NCBI GenBank assembly: GCA_002474345.1
Contig: DKQD01000156.1
Coordinates: 1 to 15,561, forward strand
Reading direction: 5' to 3'
DNA from: Bacteriovoracaceae bacterium UBA7317
GTDB taxonomy: Bacteria > Bdellovibrionota > Bacteriovoracia > Bacteriovoracales > Bacteriovoracaceae
DNA length: 15,561 nt
Shown: piece by piece, positions 1 through 6,778 of the stretch
How the letters are laid out: every line of letters starts with the position of its first letter
Numbering within the stretch: position 1 is the first letter of the stretch
Program-made: the position numbers and the translations under genes
Notes under the pieces: generated by a model
What the model saw: only the letters and a program-made list of their open reading frames with translations
The model's database searches: none
What the model was told of the DNA's origin: nothing

Positions 1-669
1 TATAATTTGAAAGTCACTAGACGAGATATGCCGTGAAGGGGTTTGCTTCAAAGACCTTGAGAGAGATTGAACTTGCGATAAATTTAAATCCGCTATAAAT
101 TGATTGAAGGTAACTTTTTATGTTGATTAAATCCTTTACTTTTTTTTACTGCTTGTTTTGAAGAGTATTAAAGGAAAAAAATTAGACATTTTGCTATACA
201 AGAACATAGTGGTGATTACAATATTGCCGGTATTTTAGTTGAAGGTAGTGCAAACCAAAAAAATTGTGAAATCAATAACTGAGAAATCGAAGAGTGCCTT
301 CAAAAGGAATATGACAACTCATCTTTTCTTGGGTTGAATGAGAGTTTAGATTAATCTTCTTTTTATTCAGTTATAAAAGTTTCTTAATTAATAAATAAAT
401 TTTATTGACCTATCGCTCTCTTATCCATTTTTTACGATCGTTTGTAACCATGTTGTTATGATGTTTGATTAGAAGCTTAAAGTTATTTTTCCTGGTCTTT
501 AAATCAGGTTACTCCAATAATATCAATTACTTTCTTGGTAAACGATAAATTTTATTTAAATTGTTTAAAGAAGTTTTTTTATTTTCAACTTTTGTTCAAG
601 CTCTTTCAGATTTTGTTGAATTTAAAAAATCTTTAAGAAACCTTAAAATTATAATGTCAGGAGTGGTGA
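1..669. other. Gene-poor AT-rich left edge
   Basis: There is no intact gene of convincing length here. Two stretches look like former coding sequence. A 19-codon open piece at 11-70 starts KSLDEICREG. A second piece at 181-354 is listed separately. The rest, about 355-660, is extremely AT-rich: a hand count of 541-600 gives 10 G+C in 60. It has no clear RNA gene or promoter. A TATAAT at 650-655 sits too close to the ribosome binding site of the next gene to be its promoter. Confidence 0.5.
181..354 (+). pseudogene. Possible remnant of a small gene, interrupted by TGA
   Basis: In the frame starting at 181 the translation reads like real protein (for example AIQEHSGDYNIAGILVEGSA). It meets TGA at 280-282, continues in the same frame as EIEECLQKEYDNSSFLGLNE, and stops at TAA 352-354. 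An AAGGA-like sequence lies just before an ATT codon at 181, where a start codon would be expected. One substitution at the start (ATG to ATT) and one at the stop (for example TGG to TGA) would explain the pattern. No family is recognised. A chance open stretch, or two separate very short genes, cannot be excluded in such AT-rich DNA. Confidence 0.3.
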
Positions 670-867
670 ATGAGTTTGGAAGCGGTAATTAAGAATAAAG
701 TTAAGTCGAAAGATGTTAAAGGAATTATTGTAAGCCTTGGAAGCCAGTCTGAAGTTAGTTGGTGGGATGAATCAAATACAATTGAGAGCCTTATAATCAA
801 CTTAAAAGTTGAGAAGTCTTTGTCTTTTACCTGTAAAAATGGCGAAGTTGAGATATTTTATATTTAG
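670..867 (+). CDS. Hypothetical small protein (65 aa)
   Basis: An ATG start at 670 is preceded by AGGAG at 659-663 with normal spacing, which is the main reason to accept this gene. The product has no membrane segment, no cysteine pair and no motif I recognise. It is a soluble mix of charged residues and beta-type segments (GIIVSLGSQSEVSWW, LIINLKVEKSLSFTC), compatible with a small beta-rich fold. It stands alone, with about 290 bp of AT-rich DNA before the next gene. The first 12 coding bases and the four before them recur at 4612-4627. No function can be assigned. Confidence 0.5.
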   Translation: MSLEAVIKNKVKSKDVKGIIVSLGSQSEVSWWDESNTIESLIINLKVEKSLSFTCKNGEVEIFYI

Positions 868-1160
868 CTAAAAAAAAACCTTTATTAAGCTCCATCTCAT
901 TAATTGATATTTTGTAATTTAAGGCCTTCTTCATCATAATTATCAAAAATTTCTTTTTTTTATTACATTTTAAAACGGTTCCTAAATGATGGATTATTTT
1001 CAATAGTTCTCTTCAGGTTACTTTTTTAATTAATTGAAATTATTAAACAATTTCTTTTCCCATTTGTTTATCTTGGAATTTGAGGAGGGCTTCTTTGTAT
1101 AAAGGCTTATATTAGTAATATACCGATTTAGCTTTGTGGCTTAGGATTAGGTGAGGTTCA

Positions 1161-1670
1161 GTGGTTTTAAAGATTAATAATGAAAGGCTTAGGTCGTTTT
1201 TAGAAGGAAGTCTTTTAGTTGAAATGAAAAAGAGAGGTTATTGGCTTAAGGGCGAAGAACCTATTTCTTCATGGAACAAGTATGAAGGAAAAGATATTTT
1301 AGAAGTAACCTTAAAGAAGACTATTTTTAAGGACCAAAACGAATATATGAAGCACATTGAAGTTTTAAAAAAGTGTGCTGTATCAGTAAAATACTACGAA
1401 GCAGATGACTGTTCTAGGTACCAATTTAAAATACCAATATATTTGGATAACAAAGTCCATGGATATCTAAAACTTCTTTTTAGTGACATTAATTATTCTT
1501 ATTTTCACAAAGAAGAAGATGGAAAGCTTTATTCTATGGATGCATTTGCCTTTATTGATTTTTGTTCAGTTAATTCTAAGTCGAGTAGAGCTGAAAATAT
1601 TTTGCCAGATATAAAAGATTTGGAGTCTGAAGTTTGGAAAACATACCTGGAAAATGATTATACCGTTTAA
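1161..1670 (+). CDS. Hypothetical protein (169 aa)
   Basis: It starts with GTG at 1161, preceded by AGGTGAGG ending at 1156, a good ribosome binding site. The product looks cytosolic and globular: no signal peptide, no transmembrane segment, many aromatic and acidic residues, and four scattered cysteines. The N-terminal part (LRSFLEGSLLVEMKKRGYWL) looks helical, and the middle alternates beta strands (YQFKIPIYL, VHGYLKLLF). I do not recognise the family. A weak promoter-like pair lies upstream (TTGTAT 1095-1100 and TATACC 1119-1124), but it is not strong enough to list. The gene is convergent with the next minus-strand gene and about 50 bp separate their ends. Confidence 0.65.
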   Translation: MVLKINNERLRSFLEGSLLVEMKKRGYWLKGEEPISSWNKYEGKDILEVTLKKTIFKDQNEYMKHIEVLKKCAVSVKYYEADDCSRYQFKIPIYLDNKVHGYLKLLFSDINYSYFHKEEDGKLYSMDAFAFIDFCSVNSKSSRAENILPDIKDLESEVWKTYLENDYTV

Positions 1671-1720
1671 TTTAATTGATCCAGAAATATTCTAAAAACT
1701 ATGGATTATTGTTTAATGAA

Positions 1721-2038
1721 TTAATTTTCATTTTGAAAGATTGTGAAGGTTGATTTCGAACCGCTAACCCCTATGAAAGAAAAGGATACTTCTAAGTCTT
1801 CAATCAACCCTAGGTTTTCCAGGAAAATAATTAAAGAGATGATATTGGTTCTTACTAGAATCGGCTTTTTATTTTCGGGGTGAACCGACACATATGTCCT
1901 TCCGTTGGACTTTTTAATTTTAGAAATACCTTTCATCTTTTTTGTGCCTTTTCCTTTAAAACTAACCTCAATCTTTAATCCATTTTCAGGTATTATGGAA
2001 AATTCTGATTTTATCCTGTTTATAAGTAGCTTTTCCAT
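1721..2038 (-). CDS. Hypothetical protein (105 aa)
   Basis: A small, basic, apparently soluble protein with an N-terminal helix (MEKLLINRIKSEF) and alternating strands (LKIEVSFKG, RTYVSVHPENKKP, LEVSFSFIG). No domain is recognised. The ATG at 2038 has no strong Shine-Dalgarno site; only a GAG lies immediately upstream. It follows the DoxX-like gene on the same strand after 59 bp, so the two may share a transcript, although a TTGACA at about 2071-2076 on the minus strand could belong to a separate promoter with a poor -10. Reality of the gene is supported mainly by its length and balanced composition. Confidence 0.55.
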   Translation of the reverse strand: MEKLLINRIKSEFSIIPENGLKIEVSFKGKGTKKMKGISKIKKSNGRTYVSVHPENKKPILVRTNIISLIIFLENLGLIEDLEVSFSFIGVSGSKSTFTIFQNEN

Positions 2039-2097
2039 CTCATTTTTTCCCAGCCTTACCTCAAGAAATTGTCAATACTTTTGACCTTTCTCTACTT

Positions 2098-2583
2098 TCA
2101 TGCAACTTCCTTATTTTCAGGTATTTTTGCTTTACCTATCTCTATCCTTGGCAAGAGATCAGCTTCCTCTATCGAATTGGGATCAATCTTCATGTTGTAT
2201 TTCAAAATCCACTTGAAAAAATCGGAATAGTAAGCATATATATAACCAAAGCAGGCGACCTGAATGAGGTTCAACCACCATAATGATGGATCTAAGAACA
2301 TTGTAAAGTATAGGATGTTAAACATTACAGGTGTTAATATCAGTATTGATAGTGGTACAAAAACTCCGCCAATAAGTAGTGTCCCAAATAAGAGCTCTAT
2401 TGAGTGAATAAGATAATAAAAATAACCAGTTTCTTTAAGTGTTTGAACGAAATTCAGAGCCTCTGGTTCAGACCACCACTGAACGGGGTTAATCTTGAAA
2501 ATCTCATTAGCCCCGAAAATCAGAAAGATGCCTCCCAGAACAGTCCTGGCTAAAAGCATCTTGTAATTCTTTTTGTTTTCCAT
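2098..2583 (-). CDS. DoxX-family integral membrane protein
   Basis: The protein is 161 aa with about four hydrophobic segments (roughly residues 9-26, 52-72, 76-94 and 101-121). Its first segment carries the DoxX-type pattern (ARTVLGGIFLIFGANEIF). DoxX/DoxD proteins are small four-helix inner-membrane proteins; relatives have been linked to thiosulfate:quinone oxidation and redox stress, but most members are uncharacterised. The C-terminal 30 residues are a charged tail, presumably cytoplasmic. The start is secure: a perfect AGGAGGT lies at 2588-2594 on the minus strand. It is the first of three DoxX-like proteins in this window, and larger than the two at 6379-7114. Confidence 0.75.
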   Translation of the reverse strand: MENKKNYKMLLARTVLGGIFLIFGANEIFKINPVQWWSEPEALNFVQTLKETGYFYYLIHSIELLFGTLLIGGVFVPLSILILTPVMFNILYFTMFLDPSLWWLNLIQVACFGYIYAYYSDFFKWILKYNMKIDPNSIEEADLLPRIEIGKAKIPENKEVA

Positions 2584-2870
2584 AATTACCTCCTGCTGAT
2601 AAATAAGGTTTTTGTGTTAAAGTTGTTAAAAATCTTAAAACTCTTGAATTATAGTTTAAGCGATTTACGGGTTTATTTCAGCAGATTAAAGTTACACAAA
2701 ACCAAGACGTCGTTGCAGGCAAAAGTTATACGAATACTTTTTAAAAAAAATAATTTAAATCTGCGTTTGAATTCTCGGAAAAAAAACAATCATTTCAATA
2801 GTATATGCTTGTAAACTAAATAATTGAGTGGCGCTTAACTCTTTTTAGGTTTTTAGTCAACAAAACCAAA

Positions 2871-2947
2871 GTAGAAGTTGTCTAGTTTATTTCTACCCCT
2901 TCCCCCGTGTGGATCTCTGGGGTTGTAGAAACCGCTCTACAATTTTT
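2871..2947 (+). ncRNA. Possible structured RNA with alternative stems
   Basis: Four short segments can pair in competing ways. Segment 1 is GTAGAA 2871-2876, segment 2 is TTCTACCCC 2891-2899, segment 3 is GGGGTTGTAGAA 2919-2930, and segment 4 is TCTACAA 2936-2942. 1:2 and 3:4 can form together; 2:3 forms a longer stem with a two-base bulge and excludes both. The 3:4 stem is followed by five T. This is the architecture of an attenuator or of a folded small RNA. No plus-strand gene follows, so a free small RNA or a 3' end is more likely than an attenuator. No known RNA family is recognised. Confidence 0.3.
2923..2947 (+). terminator. Likely intrinsic terminator, plus strand
   Basis: A perfect 7-bp stem TTGTAGA/TCTACAA (2923-2929 and 2936-2942) with a 6-base loop is followed directly by TTTTT (2943-2947). 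The T run is on the plus strand only; read on the minus strand the stem is followed by CCCC, so it would be a poor terminator for the photolyase-like gene. No convincing plus-strand gene lies upstream, which hints at an unannotated plus-strand transcript. Confidence 0.45.
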
Positions 2948-2984
2948 CAGCTACTTATGATCTGAGAATAGCCTTGTGTGTATC

Positions 2985-4481
2985 CTAATCGATTGTTTTT
3001 AAGAATTGGTTGGCAATTTCAAAATGTGATTTTCTCTTCCCAGACTCCATTCTGTCTAGGGTATTAACCATAAAAGCCGATCGTGCATTTTTTTGATAAA
3101 ACTTTTTCTTTTTGTTAATAAAGTTCCAATAGAGACCATCCCAAACCTTGCACCAATCACCTTTTTTATAATCACTCATTTTAAGGATATAGTTTGAACC
3201 GCTGATATAAGGCTTTGTGGCAAATATACCACCATCACTAAACTGACCCATTCCATATACATTGGGGCCCATGACCCATTCGCTTGAGTCTACATACATT
3301 TCCATAAACCATTTATAGACGTCTTTCGGGTTAATTTCACATAAAAGCATAAAATTGGATAAAACCATGAGTCGTTCAATATGGTGATTGTAACCCAGCC
3401 GCTGTACTTTTTTTATTGCATCATCGACAGGGAGAATTCCCGTAGTACCATCATACCAACACTTACGTAACTTCCTTTTGTGATTCCAGAAGTTAGTAGA
3501 GCTCTCCTCTTTATCGTAATTTTGGTAGATTCCTCTTATGAATTCCCTCCATCCTATAACTTGTCTTATGAAGCCCTCTAGAGAGTTTAGAGGAAAGTTG
3601 TCTTTTTGATGTGCTTTTAAAACTTTGTTAATGATCTCTTCAGCAGTAATTAAACCTATATTCATATAAGGGCTTAGAAGAGAGTGGAAGACGAAGTCAT
3701 TTTTTGTGGTCAAAGAGTCTTGATAAGTCCCAAAATTAGTTAATTTGTACTTAATAAAATCGTCTAAAACCTTTTGAGCATCCTTATGATTTGTGGGTAA
3801 CCAATAATGCTCCATTGAACCAGGGTTTTTTGGGAATAGGTTTTCAATTAATTTCTTTTCTTTTATAAAATGACGATCCTCTTTAAAATAGTCTTTATCT
3901 TTTGGGAATTTAATATTTGAGGGAATTTTCTTGCGGTTGTCGGCATCGAAACTCCATTTGCCGCCCAGAGGCTTTCCTTGATCGTCCAATAGAATATTGA
4001 ACTTCTTCCTTTGCCTTGTATAGAAATTGGCCATAAGAGGCGAATTAACGGTACTCAAATAGTCTTTAAAATCTTGTCTCGAAGATAAAAACATGGGAGA
4101 AGGAATAACTTTGGCTTCTATATTATACTTTTTGAGAATTCTTTTAATTCGTTTTTCAAGGTTTTTATCTTCTATCTCAAAAAAAAGGACTTCTTTGATG
4201 TTTCTTTCTTTAATTTTTTGGGACAATTGATCTTCATAATTTTTTTTATTTGAATTTTCAGGAGGTTCTATTTCTTTATAAGTTAAATCGTAACCTTTTA
4301 ACTTCATACTTCTATAAAATTCACGCATTGACCTTATATAAAATAGCAAGCGGTTTTTATGAAATTTAAACCTGTTTAAATAATCGAAATCCTCTTTTAA
4401 AAAGAAAGGGATGCTTTTAAAAGGTCTAAAATACTTTTCGTTAAAGAGTTGATTTTCGAAAACAAGAAATAATTTTGTCAT
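2985..4481 (-). CDS. Photolyase/cryptochrome-related flavoprotein (DPRP type)
   Basis: The 498-aa length fits deoxyribodipyrimidine-photolyase-related proteins, the prokaryotic group that includes (6-4) photolyases such as PhrB. Residues 1-130 are an alpha/beta antenna-type domain. KWSFDADNRKK (175-185), IGWREFIRG (309-317), HHIERLMVL (366-374), YGMGQFSDGG (409-418) and TKPYISGSNYI (422-431) are the conserved FAD-domain blocks. Expected role: light-driven repair of UV photoproducts with FAD, or blue-light sensing. Well-studied PhrB-type members have four cysteines holding an Fe-S cluster; here the matching regions read GTTGILPV (345-352) and YKKGDWCKVW (438-447), so they are mostly absent. 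The start has only a weak GAAAG upstream, but the N-terminus fits the family. It is monocistronic by appearance. Confidence 0.9.
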   Translation of the reverse strand: MTKLFLVFENQLFNEKYFRPFKSIPFFLKEDFDYLNRFKFHKNRLLFYIRSMREFYRSMKLKGYDLTYKEIEPPENSNKKNYEDQLSQKIKERNIKEVLFFEIEDKNLEKRIKRILKKYNIEAKVIPSPMFLSSRQDFKDYLSTVNSPLMANFYTRQRKKFNILLDDQGKPLGGKWSFDADNRKKIPSNIKFPKDKDYFKEDRHFIKEKKLIENLFPKNPGSMEHYWLPTNHKDAQKVLDDFIKYKLTNFGTYQDSLTTKNDFVFHSLLSPYMNIGLITAEEIINKVLKAHQKDNFPLNSLEGFIRQVIGWREFIRGIYQNYDKEESSTNFWNHKRKLRKCWYDGTTGILPVDDAIKKVQRLGYNHHIERLMVLSNFMLLCEINPKDVYKWFMEMYVDSSEWVMGPNVYGMGQFSDGGIFATKPYISGSNYILKMSDYKKGDWCKVWDGLYWNFINKKKKFYQKNARSAFMVNTLDRMESGKRKSHFEIANQFLKTID

Positions 4482-4890
4482 GGCGAGCTTTCACTTAATT
4501 TAAGTTTTATAACCGAAGGTAACCAATATTACATATTTGGAATTGTTTATACTAAAGCTTTTTTTATATAAGAGTTAGACTTTTTATTGATAAATCTTAA
4601 TATCTTTAACCGTGAATGAGTTTGGAAAAAGTTGGTGTTTGAGGGATTGGTTTTTGGCAAAAATTAGGGTTTGGTTAAGATTTTATTGATGACCCCAGGC
4701 AATGCACCTTAATTAAAACTCTAAATTTAAGGCACTTATTACCCTTTTGGGGATGTCCTTCCTCTGGACTTTTTGAATTTCTATGCGCTTTTTCATGCTT
4801 TTTCTAGAGTTATATATCAATTCGGGCCACTCTTTAGAATAATGGAGGAGCTAGCTTTCAAGTAATTAATAGCTAGCTCCCCATAGGTTG
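4482..4890. other. 409-bp gap upstream of the photolyase-like gene
   Basis: No gene is seen. The 4482-4600 part should contain the photolyase promoter; TATAAA-like sequences occur, but none has a matching -35 box. GTGAATGAGTTTGGAA at 4612-4627 is identical to the start region of the 65-aa gene (666-681) but opens only an eight-codon frame here. A strong hairpin (4847-4880) lies at the right end. Confidence 0.4.
4847..4880 (-). repeat. 10-bp hairpin with self-palindromic arms
   Basis: GGAGCTAGCT (4847-4856) and AGCTAGCTCC (4871-4880) form a perfect 10-bp stem around a 14-base loop. Each arm itself contains the palindrome AGCTAGCT. It begins 10 bases past the stop codon of the small minus-strand gene at 4891-5127, where a terminator would be expected, but no T run follows on either strand. 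A mRNA 3'-end stabiliser, a protein-binding site or a Rho-independent terminator lacking the T tract are the options. Confidence 0.5.
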
Positions 4891-5127
4891 TTAACTCACG
4901 CTAAGATCCCAGCTCTTGGGGTCTTTATATAAACTTTTAACAATTTTATGGAATAATCCCTCTTGTTTATTTTTTATTTCAAGAGGTTTTAATTTTTGCC
5001 CTGAGTTAATTATTCCTTTGGAGAGATTGCTAAAAAAGACAAATGAGTGAGTGAAACACAAAATTTTTATTTCGTTTAACCACCAAAAATAGGCCCTTTG
5101 AATTATTTTTAAAAGTGTAAATGGCAC
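4891..5127 (-). CDS. Hypothetical small protein (78 aa)
   Basis: It starts with GTG at 5127, with AAGGGGTGG just upstream on the minus strand. The N-terminal half is hydrophobic and aromatic (LLKIIQRAYFWW, ILCFTHSFVFF) and might associate with the membrane. The C-terminal half is polar and ends KDPKSWDLSVS. No family is recognised. A strong hairpin directly after the stop codon supports a transcribed unit. Against it: it is short, isolated, and surrounded by AT-rich DNA with many chance frames. Confidence 0.35.
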   Translation of the reverse strand: MPFTLLKIIQRAYFWWLNEIKILCFTHSFVFFSNLSKGIINSGQKLKPLEIKNKQEGLFHKIVKSLYKDPKSWDLSVS

Positions 5128-5414
5128 ATGCCACCCCTTAGTATTAATTTTCTTTTAAAGACTGCAATAAAATTATTACTACTCTTAACTTGTTTTTATT
5201 AAATTTATTGTAACTAGGTTAGGAACATTGACCAATACCTTAATCTTATTCAAAAATCAGACAAAAAGTATGGTGATGTAAACAAAAATTGGCCTTTTAA
5301 TATGTTGTTAATACTAAAGGCTGTTTGAACTCATAGAATTAACTCTCATACTTTTTTTTATTTTTAAAAGAGATAAATTTTTTTTGAGCGAGGGAGAGAA
5401 ATAGATTTTTCTTT

Positions 5415-5441
5415 TCTATTTAAAGCTAAATAGAGTTTTTT
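5415..5441 (+). terminator. AT-rich hairpin plus T run, plus strand
   Basis: TCTATTTA (5415-5422) and TAAATAGA (5427-5434) form a perfect 8-bp stem with the tetraloop AAGC, followed by GTTTTTT (5435-5441). The shape is that of an intrinsic terminator, though the stem has only one G-C pair and would be weak. Nothing recognisable precedes it on the plus strand. Confidence 0.35.
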
Positions 5442-5564
5442 ATCCCTTAAAAATTGGCAGTCGGGCGACTTTTAAACAGATTTCAAATTTTTGGATAGCC
5501 TATCTTTCTAGAAATTTAAATCGATTGAATTAACGGAATATATTAATTGTTTTGGGACTTAATA

Positions 5565-5611
5565 AAGAGCTCTCTGAATTCAATTTGTGATTGAATATTT
5601 TGAGAGCTCTT
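5565..5611 (-). repeat. Long two-part hairpin downstream of 5665 gene
   Basis: AAGAGCTCTC (5565-5574) pairs perfectly with GAGAGCTCTT (5602-5611). Inside it ATTCAAT and ATTGAAT form a second 7-bp stem around TTGTG, separated by an internal loop. As in the hairpin at 4847-4880, each arm contains its own palindrome (AGAGCTCT). It lies 53 bases past the stop of the minus-strand gene at 5665-6147, so it probably ends or protects that mRNA. The following bases on the minus strand (TTATTAAG) are only weakly T-rich. Confidence 0.5.
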
Positions 5612-5664
5612 CTTAAACCTTTGATTTTTTGACCTTTAATCTATGTAGTTAAAAAAAATTAAAA

Positions 5665-6147
5665 TTATAAAGCCTCTTCACCTTCACTTTTAGAAAAATC
5701 CCAGATGTTTTTTGATAATATTGGGTAAGCTTCTTTGAGGTCATTAATATCACTTGGAAGGTTATACGAACTCGTTTTAATTTCTCCTGCCCATGTTTTT
5801 CTTTCAAAAACAATTAATTTTAGAAGATCTTCATAAATGGGAAAGATAACAGCTTCAATTTTTCCAAGGTCAATTTTAGCTCCATCAAACTCTTTAATTT
5901 TAAGACTTTTTTGAATCTTTTTAACTACATTTTCAATACTGTGCATTTTATCTTTAATGTTTTCTTCACCACAGAAGTTATTCTCTAAATTGTCCCAACT
6001 TAATTCAAGAATTTCCCAAGCATTTTTTAAATTAAGAACTCTAACGCTATTTTCGGATATTGAAATTACTTCAAACCTCTCACCATTATCACCCTGATGA
6101 GTTTTTTTACGGGCCAAGTAATCTCCAACTCTAAGCTTGTTTTTCAT
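5665..6147 (-). CDS. Hypothetical protein (160 aa)
   Basis: The start is placed at ATG 6147, not the upstream ATG at 6177, because AAGGAG (minus strand, 6155-6160) sits exactly 7 bases before 6147 while the upstream ATG has no such site. The protein begins MKNKLRVGDYLARKK. Its first 50 residues look like a small beta domain (FEVISISENSVRVLNL), and the rest is mainly helical (IENVVKKIQKSLKIKEF). There is no signal peptide or membrane segment. No family is recognised. It is a stand-alone gene with a long hairpin downstream. Confidence 0.6.
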   Translation of the reverse strand: MKNKLRVGDYLARKKTHQGDNGERFEVISISENSVRVLNLKNAWEILELSWDNLENNFCGEENIKDKMHSIENVVKKIQKSLKIKEFDGAKIDLGKIEAVIFPIYEDLLKLIVFERKTWAGEIKTSSYNLPSDINDLKEAYPILSKNIWDFSKSEGEEAL

Positions 6148-6154
6148 TATTCGG

Positions 6155-6160
6155 CTCCTT
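6155..6160 (-). promoter_or_regulatory. Ribosome binding site that fixes the 6147 start
   Basis: The minus strand reads AAGGAG followed by seven bases (CCGAATA) and then ATG. It lies inside the longer reading frame that would begin at 6177, so it argues for the shorter product. Confidence 0.7.
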
Positions 6161-6378
6161 GTTATTACAGTAGACATTATCGTATAAGTTGTTCAATTTA
6201 CCGATAAATCAAACCCTATACACAGAACTGTTCAATTTTTGTCTATTTATTGAAAAGCAAATCAGGAGAGTATCAGGTGAAAACTGCTTAAATAAGGACC
6301 TATGAGAGGGATTTAAAAAATTTAAATCATACTTAATTTAAGGATGTCATTTTTTTAATGATAGTAAAACGTAAGAAA

Positions 6379-6726
6379 TTAAAAAAAGTCTTTCACAAAC
6401 TTTTCATAACTAAGAAATGTATTCAAGAGAAATAGGCTGAATGCTTGCATACTTTTTTGCAAAGGTTGTTTTACTCGTATTCTCGTATAAACACCAAGAA
6501 ACATTAGTACTGCTAAACCTGTAGTGGAAAAAATATAAAGAGGGGAGTACCAAAAATAACCAATTAAAGAGCCTAAAGCACCGCAGATCTCTAAAATTCC
6601 AGTCATTATTCGGTATTTACTTAAATTGAACTCTTTGAACTCATCAACCATATGTTCATTAAAGATACAGAGGCTTCCGTAAATGAAGAAAATGATGCTA
6701 TTTAAAATGGTCAAACTTAAAATCAT
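6379..6726 (-). CDS. DoxX-like four-helix membrane protein (115 aa)
   Basis: Four hydrophobic segments (roughly residues 2-22, 40-59, 63-79 and 91-107) with a polar loop after the first. The loop and second helix (MVDEFKEFNLSKYRIMTGILE) match the DoxX_2-type pattern seen in small DoxX-like proteins, where EF is followed by a short loop and a Gly-Ile-Leu helix. The third loop has the typical R-x-K-x-P (RIRVKQPLQ). Function in the inner membrane is unknown. The start ATG at 6726 has no clear Shine-Dalgarno site. It is divergent from, and clearly homologous to, the next gene, with only 52 bp between them. Confidence 0.7.
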   Translation of the reverse strand: MILSLTILNSIIFFIYGSLCIFNEHMVDEFKEFNLSKYRIMTGILEICGALGSLIGYFWYSPLYIFSTTGLAVLMFLGVYTRIRVKQPLQKSMQAFSLFLLNTFLSYEKFVKDFF

Positions 6727-6778
6727 AAATTAAAGTTTATATGAGAAAAAATTAAATCAAAATGGTAAAGGAGGAATT

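Larger units (their letters stand above)
2584..2984. other. 401-bp gap with structured sequence
   Basis: This gap lies between the DoxX-like gene and the photolyase-like gene. The plus-strand frame 2614-2814 is open but Lys/Leu/Asn-rich with a GTG start and no ribosome binding site, so I do not accept it. From 2826 on the DNA becomes structured: GAGT...ACTC followed by TTTTT, then the paired elements at 2871-2947 listed separately. The gap must also hold the promoter of the minus-strand DoxX-like gene, but I cannot place it. Confidence 0.45.
5128..5664. other. 537-bp intergenic region with two hairpins
   Basis: Neither strand has a gene I can support. It contains an AT-only-type terminator at 5415-5441 (plus strand) and a long hairpin at 5565-5611, both listed separately, plus long A/T runs. 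The terminator has no gene upstream of it on its strand, so a small transcript starting somewhere after about 5150 is possible. Confidence 0.4.

Noticed and set aside
280..282. TGA as a selenocysteine codon
   Set aside because: There is no start codon, no recognisable selenoprotein family, and no convincing stem-loop directly after the TGA; a dead gene is simpler.
650..655. TATAAT as promoter of the 65-aa gene
   Set aside because: Transcription would begin inside the ribosome binding site, and there is no -35 box at the right distance.
2614..2814. Open plus-strand frame of 66 codons upstream of the DoxX-like gene
   Set aside because: GTG start without ribosome binding site, product dominated by Lys, Leu and Asn as expected from random AT-rich DNA, and it occupies the promoter side of the minus-strand gene.
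2826..2942. Integron attC-like site (GTTAAGC on the minus strand beside folded sequence)
   Set aside because: Only one core-like heptamer is present; no matching RYYYAAC core at the right distance, and no integrase or cassette-like series of sites.
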